A stretch of 64,000 nucleotides of DNA from Antrodiella citrinella (taxonomy: Eukaryota; Basidiomycota; Agaricomycetes; Polyporales; Steccherinaceae): positions 58,046 through 122,045 of the forward strand of contig SGPM01000044.1 of NCBI GenBank assembly GCA_004802725.1, in the 5' to 3' direction. Position 1 is the first letter of the stretch. Each line of letters opens with the position of its first letter. Positions 11,742-22,434 of this stretch are shown here, piece after piece. A program made the translations under genes and the position numbers. Under the pieces are notes generated by a model. That model saw only the letters and a program-made list of their open reading frames with translations, was not told the origin of the DNA and did no database searches.

Positions 11742-12907
11742 TTAGCAGCAGCCGCCCTTCTGGTTGGCAGACGTGTCCACGCTAGGCTGCACGGTGATGG
11801 AATCACCCGTGGGGGGCTTGATAGGGTCCGAAGACTGCTCCAGAGACTTTGCAGATACGATTCGGTAGATGTCTAGAACGACGTTCAGCAGACAAGCATG
11901 AGACGTGGAAGGACCGGAACATACCCGCAAGAATGGTTTGGAAGGCACCCTCGACATTCGAGGCATCTAGCGCAGACGTTTCAATGAACGACAGCTCATT
12001 CTCAGCTAGAAACAATTGATGGTCCACATCAGATCACTTCAGACCAGAGTAGCTGAAACCATGACGCACTGGAGAACGCCTTGGCTTCATCTGTGGGCAC
12101 AGCCCGCAGATGCTTCAAATCGCTCTTGTTTCCAACGAGCATAATGACGATGTTTGAGTCGGCGTGATCGCGCAACTCCTTCAACCACCTCGTAACATTG
12201 GCGTATGTTGCGTGTTTTGAGATGTCGTAGACGAGCAAGGCACCGACAGCACCGCGGTAGTATCTGAAGGATGGATGAGCCACAACAGGGCCGACAGCTG
12301 CGGGATATACACGTACGCTGATGTGATGGCACGATATCTCTCCTGTCCAGCTGCGGGGCGACGAATGAGCTACCACATCAGAGGGCTCTCAAAGACCGTT
12401 GCAAACGTCAAATGTTGCATGGCCATCCCATCCACCACATAGAAGAGGGTGGTCGCAAGACACGCGGCGTTGCTTCGGTGCGGGTAGGGACTCACCAGTA
12501 TCCCAGATCTGCGCTTTGATGTTCTTGCCATCAATATTCAACGACCTCGTCGCAAACTCTACACCGATGGTGGATTTCGACTCCAAGTTGAACTCGTTCC
12601 GCGTAAACCGCGAAAGCACTAAAGATAAGAAGAAAGGCGTGATAGCAGGGTGAGCGTCGTCGTGTCGTGATGGCAGCCAAGGATAGTCGACGTACGGTTA
12701 CTGCAAAAGCAAAGCGAAACGACTAAGGTCAGAACACGCAGATGTTGTCAGAGGTGTGTTACTCACGATTTCCCTACACCGGAATCTCCAATGAGGACGA
12801 CCTGTACATAGTGCAACACACTTCCTGTTAGACGCTTTCGTGGACACATTGATGGGACCACGAGCACGCACCTTGAAGAGATAGTCAAAGTTGGTACCCT
12901 CGCTCAT
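11742..12907 (-). CDS. Rab11/Ypt31-type small GTPase
   Basis: Small GTPase of recycling endosome and late Golgi traffic. After splicing it starts [20 protein letters not shown] and carries the P-loop GDSGVGKS. The Rab11 run [20 protein letters not shown] comes next. Switch II begins [27 protein letters not shown] and the C-terminal prenylation motif GGCC complete the G-domain and tail. The effector loop and [12 protein letters not shown] are typical of Rab11/Ypt31/Ypt32. The gene has many short introns, among them one that leaves a 5-base exon (12696-12700, reported separately). The start ATG at 12907 and the TAA at 11742-11744 are clear. The next gene upstream (13540) is transcribed in the opposite direction. 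Confidence 0.95.
12696..12700 (-). other. 5-base microexon of the Rab11 gene
   Basis: On the minus strand the bases TAACC are flanked by TTTTGCAG before and GTACGTCG after, so both splice sites are intact. The preceding exon ends in the P-loop as GGG AAA TC, cut by a GTGAGT donor (first intron base 12766). The following exon starts TG CTT TCG CGG at 12618, after a TTTAG acceptor. Only by adding these five bases does the frame read GVGKS-N-LLSRFT, the invariant Rab11 sequence. The two flanking introns are 66 and 77 bases. Confidence 0.85.
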
Positions 12908-13539
12908 GTTGAATACTTAGTTGCGTCTCGTGAAGAACGAAATATGTGCTCGAAGAAAGGAAGAAGAGATCGACGGTGGGGAGGGTGATACTGTATGGTC
13001 GTTAAAGAGAGTTGAAGGCGGTGAGTCCAACTTAGCGCAGACACCTCGAGACCTGTTTGCTCTTGTTTGTTCCCCACCCTTGCGTTGGCGGTAAAATCCC
13101 TCTCTCATTCTTCTTCCAGCATCTTAATCTCAGAAAACTAGAACACACCAATGAACCTGCGTGTTTTTCAGCCTGCAGGACAATTATCCTACTTGAATAT
13201 CGGCCTAGACAGTGCAACGCTACTACTAGGGTGGTCCGAGCACCGTACTAGTTTTTGGCGCCTGTACTTCAAGTTCAATGATCATACGACACAATCATAG
13301 TATGTCCTCAGAATAAAGTATCGGTATGTCACGTATATGTACTTGTAGGCTACAGTCTCCATTGACTTTCGAATTTCAGCTCCCAAATATGATCCGGAAA
13401 AGCGTATGACCATAAGTAATAGACGGGAAGCACCGGACCGGGAGTGCTCACAATTCGACGAGACCGCACTGGCATCTGCTATAAAGCCTACCGCGATCCC
13501 ACCGTGATCCCAAAAGCAATTATCTTCACTACTGGAACG
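12908..13539. promoter_or_regulatory. Divergent intergenic region Rab11/mutarotase
   Basis: A 632-base gap between two divergent starts. The half next to the mutarotase has a TATA-like site (13480-13486). Small open frames here on both strands have no recognisable content. Confidence 0.4.
13480..13486 (+). promoter_or_regulatory. TATA-like box of the mutarotase gene
   Basis: TATAAAG lies 54 bases before the ATG at 13540. That would give a short leader of roughly 25-30 bases if transcription starts at the usual distance. Position and sequence fit, but nothing else supports it. Confidence 0.4.
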
Positions 13540-14034
13540 ATGTCTGCGGCACAGCCCAAGCGCATCTGTCAAATCATCAAAGTAAGCCAACACCCTCCCC
13601 ACTTCCAGGTGTTACACACCGCTCACGATCACGCACCCTGACCAGCTCAAACCCGATGCAGAGGCAGAGTACAAGGCCATCCACGCATCTGTCTGGCCCG
13701 GCGTGCTCGCCGCCCTCTCGCGGCACCACATCGCCGACTACTCGATCCACTACCACCCGCCCCTGCACCTCTTGATCGCGCACTTCAAGTACACGGGCGA
13801 CGACTTCGACGCGGACATGCGCGCGATGGCGGAGGATGAGGAGACGCGGCGGTGGTGGCAGGTGACGGATGGGATGCAGGAGAGCTTCGAGGTCGGGGCG
13901 ACGGGGAGTGCGGGCGGGCCATGGTGGACGGTGAGTTCAAGATGCTCCTCGATCTGGGAGTGTCATTTGGAGAGCTGATTTTGGGTCGTGCTTAGAATTT
14001 GGAAGAAGTGTTCAGATTCGATGGCGCTTCATGA
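13540..14034 (+). CDS. L-rhamnose mutarotase-like protein
   Basis: Three exons (13540-13581, 13646-13930, 13996-14034) with introns of 64 and 65 bases encode 121 residues. It belongs to the dimeric alpha/beta-barrel family of L-rhamnose mutarotase (RhaM, formerly DUF718), which in bacteria interconverts the anomers of L-rhamnose. Family hallmarks are LKPDAEAEYKAIHASVWPGV near the N-terminus, ADYSIHYHPPLHLLIAHFKY in the middle, and the C-terminal end GGPWWTNLEEVFRFDG with its WW pair. The His in the second motif and the Trp pair are the residues I would expect in the sugar site. Length is normal for the family. No other rhamnose genes lie next to it, so its true substrate in this fungus is unknown. 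Confidence 0.9.
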
Positions 14035-14558
14035 GTACAAGTGAACATATCCTATACTGACTGACATACCTAGTGGATATAATCTTTCCGTCCGCCGGCG
14101 AAAGGATGGTTGGTGCCGTCAGCGTAGAATTCTCTTGTCAGTGATATCAACTGCTTCATCCATATAACGTTGTATGTGAAAAGTGAATGCATGCACTGCG
14201 CTTATCCCCGTGTCCCATTGATATTACTTGATTCATATACCAGAGGCTTTCATCTCTTGTTGACCTAGGCATATCCATTCTCGCATTCACTGTGGCTCGC
14301 GTCTAGTAAGTAAAGTCTATTTGAGTCGGAACGATCTAGTATACAGTAGACTTTGACTACGCTGAAACACCGACACATCGAGAGGGGATATAGGACATTG
14401 AGATTAGAAAGTTGCATATGAGAAGGGAGCGGACTGCATAACAGACACTGGAAAATATAAATGTGAAAAGAGGGGCGCATATTGCATATTGTGGAGCAGA
14501 ACACGTCGCGCCGCATTGCGATGTCGCATTATCGTCAAGACTCTAGATGCGATCCTGG
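14035..14558. other. Intergenic between convergent genes
   Basis: About 520 A/T-richer bases between the stop codons of two convergent genes, presumably both 3' untranslated regions. I see no gene or repeat in it. Confidence 0.4.
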
Positions 14559-17296
14559 TTAGGAACTTAGTCCCGCTGAATCGGGGGGTTCTGAGGCTGA
14601 TGAAGGCCAATAATCGGAGGTCGGTGAGATCGTTGACGTTAGAGACTCGCGTCTTCTGTGGGTGCTACTCGAAGGTATCCGAAGCTGAGGGAGATGATGT
14701 GGAGGAGATGTTGATGTTCCGGGCTCCGGCCTTCTCAAGGAAGAGGCAACCGTCGAAGATGTGTGCGGATTCCAGGACGCATCATGACGAGCGCTGCCAG
14801 TGGCAGCTGCTGGCCGAACTGAATCCACCGACAAAGGAACCACAGTGGGACGAACAGACATTACAGCGGGTGCGCTGTCAGGAAGAACGTCCAACATCGA
14901 TGTCTGAAGGTCATGATGCCTGGGATCTAGGCCCGTCCATACGACTTCAAGCTGGAAAACGGGGTGATTTAGCTGACTGGCGGTGAGGGGAGGATGGCCC
15001 GCCCGTTCCGCTGCACTTTGCAGCAGTTCGCTGAGCAGAATCAGCTGTGTCTGCGGATTATGCGTGGCAGATTGAGGATCCAGATCTGAAGGTCCTTCGC
15101 TTGATATGCCAGTGGCCTCTCTCGAGCTCGTTGAATACTCTGCCCTTGCGCGAGGAGCACAGGAAGGTTGTGAGATTTGTGGTACAGTCACAGCCATTGT
15201 GACCTTGATTGAAGTCAGGATACGAGTGAGATATAGTACGAAAACCTAAAGTGTTGGATACTCGCCTGTCGTCGAGAAGAGAAAGATTCGAGAGGTTCAT
15301 GTTCCTCGATCGGCTCCCTCTGTGCATCCCTTACTTGTACATTAGAAGCCATTTCCATATTTGAACTACGTTGCAGGCCGGTCTCGTTCGAATTACGTTG
15401 TACGTTCCTCGCCTGTAGATCCGAGAAATTGCCCGCGTTTGAGCCTGAGCTGAGTCGTGGGTTGGGCGGCTCCATGTGTGCGGTCCTTGCTTCGACTTCG
15501 AGGTGTACACCGGGAGGGACTCCTGCGTTCGAGATAGACTGTACGTTGGTGGACGCATGGTTCGCCAGAGAAGAAGCTTGCGAAGGCCTGCTAGGTACCA
15601 CAGACTGAGCAGACGACCTGAGATGTATGTCGGATGACAAAGCCTCAGAACCCCCCTCTGGTGAGTAAATCTCGATGTTCGGGACTGCCATGACAGTGGG
15701 AGGCGGTGTCGCAGTCTGCTGAGCCGCAATGACTGCGGCATTATGATCCAATTGTGCCAGAAGTTCGGTGTACTTCGTTTGCAACCTTATCTTCTGCGTC
15801 GCAACTTGGGGATCGGCTCGAGTTGTGAACGCCGCATCGTGAGACGAAGGCTGATCGCGTGCAGCTCCGGGTTGGGACCAACCAGCGGGCGGAGGAGCCC
15901 TCCTAGTCTGCGGGGGCTGGAATGAGGTAGGCGCAACTGAGTGTTGCGGACCTTGGTGAGGCAGATTCCATCCGCTGTCAGCCTGATCTTGGTAGCCCTC
16001 AGCATGCGAAGGTCCTGCGACTTGTGCTTTATCTCGAGGATGCTCGCTGTGCTGCCCGTGCCCAGATGCCCCAGCCGCTTGAGAGGTACCTTGCATGATT
16101 CTACGTCGTAATTCACCTTGACGGACGCGCGGGTTCTGAGGATGGGCGGTGTTAAGAAGATCGTGACTCTGGGGCTGAGAATGCATCCGGGGATCATATA
16201 AAGCAGGGTGCGCAAATGCAGGATGCGAATTTGGAGGTGGAGCAGGTCGGTCATGTCGTTGATCTGTGTGGTGCTGGGTGTGGTCCTCGTATGCTCCATG
16301 ATCTGAGAAACTCTGCGCAAATTCAGGATGCGCACTTGTATTGTGAGGTACAGGAGGGTGATGCGGCTGATTGGTGTGGTACTGGGTGTCACGGTCAAGT
16401 TCCCCGTAGCCTGAGGGCCTAGGAACTTGAACCTCTCTTTGCAAGTTCGTCGGCCGTCGAGCGGTCCCCGGATGCTGGGGAACCACGTGCGGAGCGTACA
16501 CGCTGCGTGCCGTAGCTGCATATTGTAAGTCGGCAGATGGACCTGCATGCGAGTATAGCGTCGGTTGACGAACGTCTCGCCCTGAAATGTTGAGTTGAGC
16601 AGGTGGTTGGACCTGAGCGGTGCGCAGATCTGGCTGCTGGTAGCGGAATGCATCGGGATGAGGATTCGAATACGAGAGTGCGCGATCGGGCTGCTCGTAA
16701 GACTGGGTCTGCCCCAAGTCGTTGTAAGCCTGCGAGCCGGTTGACCATGCAGTCTGCGATTGCTGAGCGAGGTGTGACTGCCTGGGCTGCCCGACCCACT
16801 GCTGCCCTTGATAGTCTGTACCGCTATGATGTCTGTCTCGCTGCTGCAAGGAGTTGTCGTAGGCCTCGGTGACAGGATGGTGACGTGATGGACCTTGCGG
16901 TTCACCGTAGGCGGTCGTATACTGAGCAGGAAGTTGTTGAGATGGATGAGCACGTGAATCTTGCTGATATTGATATAACTGAGACTGCGTAGGGGGAGCT
17001 ATTTGTGGGAATTCCCGCCTGTCGGCTGCATGAGGGCTATGAGACGTGGCCAACGGATGCACGGGAGGGTGCGTGTACTGTGGAGCTGGCAGGTGCGGGA
17101 GTGGAAACACCTCGCGATGGTGAAATATCGTTGTGTCCATGGTTCCCGGATCGAAAACGGAATAGCGTGTCTCCCTCTCGATCAAAAATGGTGGTGGTGA
17201 CGTTCTTGTTCGATTTGTAGGTGGACCAGAACTTGCAGGGAACGAGTCACCACTCAACTGTCTGCCGCGTTTTTGTCCGGCATCGCGCGGTGGCAT
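14559..17296 (-). CDS. Gln/Pro/His-rich low-complexity protein
   Basis: One long exon (17296 to about 15240) begins MPPRDAGQKRGRQLSGDSFP, and a second open exon ends at 14559. The protein is roughly 890 residues and strongly biased to Gln, Pro, His, Ser and Tyr (for example FPQIAPPTQSQLYQYQQDSR and QSQTAWSTGSQAYNDLGQTQ). A short region near residue 530 (TKYTELLAQLDHNAAVIAAQ) could be a helix. No known domain is visible. Most of it must be disordered, as in many fungal transcription or RNA-granule proteins, but that is only composition. The single intron around 15150-15260 is not settled: a phase-2 joint gives the long C-terminal exon used here, while another donor-acceptor pair would end the protein at 15058. 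Confidence 0.65.
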
Positions 17297-17819
17297 GACA
17301 GCCAACCCAACCTGACTGTTGAGACGAGTAGAAGAAAGTGAGAGAAGTTGAAGGCACAATATGGCGAGGAGATTGCATTGCGTTGAACTCCCGTTTTATA
17401 CATTGTCCGACGGCAACCGAAGTTGCACCCGCCAAATTTTCGCACATTGCAAAGGGCTGAAAAGAGAATCAGCTATGACCTGTCATGGGCGAACACACCT
17501 CGCAGCCACTGTGAAGACAAGGTGTACACGATTGGCAAAGCGCGCGCCGGTGCTGGTAGTCGTCGCAACCAGACAAAACTTAAATCGTGTAGCATTGGGA
17601 GTCGTCGCTATGGCGATTGCTTTGGCATTCTCTCTGACCTTGACCCTCAGGCCTCAGGATTTGCAGGTCAGACGATTAGAAGAACAATGGTATGATGGTG
17701 GTCAGAAAGAAAGAGACACAAAGACTCAGAGAGACTTGCTACGGGTACTACCGCTACCCCGGGCCGATGACCTTGCCGGCCGCTATTCGACCTTGCTTTC
17801 GTAGAATCGTACCTCCATC
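17297..17819. promoter_or_regulatory. Divergent intergenic region
   Basis: A 523-base gap between the start of the Gln/Pro-rich protein and the start of the metallo-beta-lactamase gene, so it should carry both promoters. Open frames here (17361-17804 and 17423-17695, plus strand) have no recognisable content. Confidence 0.4.
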
Positions 17820-19016
17820 ATGGCACAATCCACCATAACTTTGCCCTCTGTTTCTCGAGTAAGCCCGTGATAGTAGCGTGTAGAGAATATGACTGATGAC
17901 TCAAGTTCTGACAGCTGAGCAAAAATGTCGTCAGAATACTGGGACAGGTACGTCCAGATCTGATAATATGTTGAACGACCAAGAGAGCTAATCATTCCTA
18001 GAATCCAGGGAAGTTCACTCTGGACGGTATGGATCTGCTTCCTTCTAAATGCGCAGATATTTATGTCTTCTCTATAAGGCACGAACACCTATCTCGTAGG
18101 CCAATGCAATCCCTACGTCCTGATTGACACCGGCGAAGGACTCGACTCCTACATCCCCTTCCTTGAAGAAGCACTCAAGGATAGATCGGTACCGTTCCAT
18201 GCTGAGAAAGTGGACGTTTCGGAGATCATTGTCACGCACAAACATCACGATCATGGCGGAGGGCTGCCATCCGTGTTGGCCCTTCTAGGTCGATTGTGGA
18301 AGGACAGAAATGCCTCGTCTCCTTTCACCCCACCTCGCATTCATAAATTCCCCTTGCCGTCCGGAGACGTCCGATTGGAGTCGATTCTACACTCGCTCCA
18401 ACCAGGAACGTACGTACCCAACGCCGCCGGTGGACCGATCCACGACCTGTACGACGGTCAAACCCTCCAAGTCACCACCACAGACTCCGAGTCCGATCCG
18501 ACGCTACTCCATGTCGTGCACACACCCGGACATACAGAAGACTCGCTATGTCTGTATTTCCCCGCAGACCACGCCCTCTTCACCGCGGACACCATCCTCG
18601 GATATGGTACATCCGTGTTCGAGGATCTCCGGGAATACATGATCAGTCTGCGCAAGATGATCGCGTTCAACGAGGACAAGGAAGAGAGCCTTCAGTACAA
18701 GACTGTATATCCGGGCCACGGGCCTGTGGTAGAGGATGGTCCGAAAGTTATCGCGATGTATCTGCGTCACCGAGTCGAACGTGAGGAGCAGCTGATTGCG
18801 CACTTGAAGCAGCCCCCGATTTCGTTGGTCGTAGGGCACGACGGCGTTTGGACCGTATGGACATTGGTGGGGACTATCTATAAGGAGTATCCGAAGGAGT
18901 TGTGGGAGCCAGCAGCGCATAATGTGACACTCCATTTAGAGAAGTTGAAGACAGACGGTCGGGTGAGACATCTGGGTGGAACTGGAAAGGAGAGTCAGTG
19001 GCAATGGTTAGAGTGA
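17820..19016 (+). CDS. LACTB2-like metallo-beta-lactamase fold hydrolase
   Basis: Four exons (17820-17858, 17915-17947, 18002-18026, 18079-19016) give 344 residues; the first three are only 39, 33 and 25 bases. The joined start reads LGQNPGKFTLDGTNTYLVGQ, the usual beginning of LACTB2-type proteins. The zinc motif THKHHDHGGG (HxHxDH) is intact, as are the later His in HVVHTPGHTEDSLCLYF, the Asp in LFTADTILGYG and the His in TVYPGHGPVV. The C-terminal winged-helix part follows (TVWTLVGTIYKEYPKELWEP). Human LACTB2 is a mitochondrial single-strand RNA endonuclease. In fungi some relatives act as thioesterases or hydrolases in polyketide clusters, but no such cluster lies here, so an RNase role is the better guess. 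I see no clear mitochondrial presequence. Confidence 0.9.
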
Positions 19017-20115
19017 CTCCATGGACCTGTCGTCAAAGGGAAGTTGTAAGTTGTAACATCGTGCTCTGTATAGTACGTTCAAATTGTGGAATAACTTGTG
19101 GAATATCAAGATCGCATGCATAGCTGTGATCATCTCAACGCACAGAAAAGTTATGTTGATGAGACCATTTAGTTACATTCGTGTGTCCTCGATGAATTTG
19201 TGCAGGTTGATTTTAAAGGAATCGATCGATATCGTCTCTAACTCACTCTTAGGCGCCAATGTACAAGACGAACGTTGAACCCTGCCGCAGGCTGCCAAGT
19301 TTGTCTTCCATGTCTTTCACCATCACAACTTTCTCATCTTCTCGCTCCGTATTCGAGCCTTCAGTATCTTACCTTGAGATACGATATTGTGGATGCGACA
19401 AGCAGAATTCAGATGTACTTACCTATGCCAGTGTCAGTGCCATCACAACTTGAGCTTGAACGGCCCCTGCCATCGCATGTGCTAACACATTCAAGTTCGT
19501 AACAAATGCACCGGTAGGAGCAGAAACACACTTTTCACTCTTCCCCGAATGGCTCTCGCAACAGCAGATACATGGTACTTTGTTGCCTCATTGGTGTACA
19601 CAATGGTCCGTTGTTTCTTTGGTACCGGTAACTTTGACCTTCGGCATCAATGTCGTCAAAGACAATCGAATATGTCGAATTTCAAGTGAGCTAGAGGGTC
19701 ATATCTCTTTCTCCTTGGCAACATGTACACTGACAATCCTCCGGGCCCTAGCATTGCGTGATCTGGTTGCTGTGTCCCCCACCCCGTGCTTGTAATTCTC
19801 GACAATCGTAAAGGTGTGTTTCATTGTCCTGTGCGCTGTGCACCTTTGAAAGGCCATAGCTCATGCGATCCCCAACAGTCGATGTGCGCTGGAGGGTAGA
19901 GTTACAGACGCTCTCAACTTATCATCGTACAACGGTATAAGGATGCCACACACCGCTGCGATGAAGTCTTGCCACCTTGTGCCTTCGTTTCTTGAATCCT
20001 TTTCTTTCTTTCTTTCTTCTCCCCAATTCCCTTGCCACAGTTTGCACAGTAAGTACTTCGATTCTAATCTCCAAGCGCTTTCGGCACTCCAAAGACACGA
20101 AGGAGCACAAGCACA
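19017..20115. other. Intergenic, no credible gene
   Basis: About 1.1 kb without a convincing coding region. Short open frames (19084-19278, 19275-19502, 19580-19795 on plus; 19861-20205 on minus) lack codon bias and known motifs. A pyrimidine-rich stretch with TTTC repeats at about 20001-20020 lies some 100 bases before the next ATG and may be a promoter CT-tract, common near fungal start sites. Confidence 0.4.
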
Positions 20116-21733
20116 ATGTCCTCCTGGGGCAAGTCCAAGCCCAGTCGCGACAGAAGAGCTCCCAAGAATACGAGTGCTTCTTCTTCCAGGATACCTTCGT
20201 CCCAAACGGCCAACAATACGCCCTCTAGGACAAGTTTATCCGTCGTTAATTCGCAATCAGCTGCTGCTGTCATGCAATCCTCGGAGCCTCAGCGCGGCTC
20301 ATCTCCTCCGCAGGGGAACTTGCAGAGTCAACATCTGGGTCATCCACTTTCTCAGACACCCAGACAACCATCTCAGCAGAACGATACGCCTACCTACAAG
20401 CACATATCATTTGGAGATGTAATGCGGCAACACCGTACTTGGTACGATACCCCGCCAAGATCGAATGACCCTCAAGTGACTCAGAGTATTCCCCGGGTCA
20501 TCTTGCAATCAACTCCGAGTGCCTCCACGGCAGACTCGAGTGCAGGTCAGCCAACTCTGGACGTGTCTCGGCCTCCGATCGTGCCTCTGGCGACCAAATT
20601 TCCTGCAGCCCCCGTTGTCTCTCAGGCAGCTGAAATTGCCTCTGAGACATCCTCGAATGTTTCACAGACAGCCACTCATGGTCCACAGCCTCACATTGAC
20701 TCTCATCCCCTCGATGCTCCCCGCATGACCCCGAGCGCCCCTCAGCCAGCTACGATCGCGAATCAACGTCACGATGCTGCATCATCTACGGATGAGCACT
20801 CATATCCCGCACAAGCTCCAGACGTCTCCCAGTCAGCTCCGAAGGCCTCTCAGCCAGCTTCAATCCTGCGGGATGATCCTACACCACTAGCTCCGCATTC
20901 CGGATCAGCGACTGTGACCACGTGGATTCAAGAGCATCCAGATCGACAATCCAAGAAGAAGAATAAGAAGAATAAGAAGATCGCTCAGACTCAGGAGCCC
21001 CGTCCGTCCGAGCCAGGAAGATTATCTAACGATGCATCGTCTATTCCACCGACCGTCATAGCTTCGGCACAGACGCGTCCACCACCGATGCTCGCGTCAT
21101 TGCCGGTAAGCATCAAGTCATACACAAATATCCTGAACATGTCTGACATGCTCTCTGTTAACATAGTCTTCCACCCCGCTCGCGAACCCGTGGAAAGGGA
21201 TTGGACTGCCTACGCCAGTGATGGCATCAACCACTGGTAACACGCACACGCCCTGGCACTGGGAACTATGTCCGACCCACTCTGATCCTGCAATGGCCCA
21301 ACCGCATATACGTCTAGATAGGCATCTTTTCCCCCGATCAACCACACAAGATCCCACTCGACCTATGCATCCGGAGGTGATGCCTCCCCGATATCTCATG
21401 ACCAGCTATTGGAATCTACTCCAGTGGTTGATCTATACACATGATTTGCCGCCCCTCGACCAGGCGCTGCGCATGAGCCATCCTGTGTTCTCGCAACAGG
21501 TTGTCGTCCGGGACCCTGGGAGTGGCAGACCCCCTCCTCCTCACATCGGGGAGACAACCGTAGGCGTGCACCCTTCTAGTGCATCTGCTGCGATGTCGTG
21601 GTTTCCTGGAGGTCCGACGGGACTGAATTACAATTATCTACCGCCAGGTCCCTCCATACATCGTGACAATGACTCAATGCCAGGTACTTCCTCAATGCCT
21701 GGCACTTCAAATTTGGGACGAGGTCAGCGATGA
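20116..21733 (+). CDS. Ser/Pro/Gln-rich low-complexity protein
   Basis: Two exons (20116-21105 and 21167-21733) with a 61-base intron give 518 residues. The start MSSWGKSKPSRDRRAPKN is basic. The next 300 residues are loose repeats of the type SQPA/SQTA/APQPA. A Lys/Asn run follows (DRQSKKKNKKNKKIAQTQ), possibly a nuclear localisation signal. The second exon is different: it has a Trp/Tyr/Pro-rich compact stretch (RYLMTSYWNLLQWLIYTHDL) that may be a small folded or binding segment, then a Gly/Pro-rich tail with a short repeat (SMPGTSSMPGTS). I recognise no domain and cannot assign a function. The long open frames and clean splice make it a real gene. Confidence 0.7.
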
Positions 21734-22434
21734 GCTTTTTTCCACTAGAGCGATACACACATATATCCTGGTCTTATCAAGTTGGTCCTCGATGGACTGT
21801 AGAAGTATGCATCATGCTTGATCCTGTGCCTCCATTCTCTTTCTCAGTTCCCTCTAGTCTCGCATCCCGTTTCCATTTATTCCAAGATTGTCCTTAGCCC
21901 CCCGGGAAGCCAAGGTCTTGTATCGTTAGTTATACTGAACTGACTGCATGTACGTTTGCTTAGTCTCCAATTGAATTCATGTTTGTGTTCACCTAGTCTC
22001 GTGAACCACGCTCGGGTTCTCCCAAGAGGCCCGTCTTCCGCACACACTGTACATCACGTCTGGTTCTTGAAAGATATGGTTCACTGAGACTCGGACGCCT
22101 CGACGCCCTTGCACGTCGGAGTTCGAATAACCCCCAGTCCCCGGAATCCACTGCAGCCGCAATGATGGAAGCAAGATCTACGTAGGTACGTTCCCTGAAC
22201 AGCTAGATCGGATGTCACACGAGGTCGGTGTGGCAAGCTTAATTAGATGGGTTACTGGTACACGAACGAGTCGAAACGACGTCGTTATTCGAACTGAGCA
22301 TGTATTATCTGGAAGACACGACACATAAGAGCAAGGTATTACAAGCAAGTACAACACGAAAGCCATATCGTCAGGACGGGCATTTTTACACAAGTCTAGA
22401 GCGACCGTGTCCAGGACTCCAAACGGGCGGTCTT
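21734..22434. other. Intergenic between convergent genes
   Basis: About 700 bases between two convergent stop codons. I see no gene, repeat or RNA signature in it. The antisense frames starting at 22300 and 22407 run into the arginine-serine tail of CWC22 and are shadows of it. Confidence 0.4.

Noticed and set aside
14559..21733. The two low-complexity proteins as tandem duplicates
   Set aside because: They share only composition (Gln/Pro/Ser bias); no aligned segment is visible and they lie on opposite strands.
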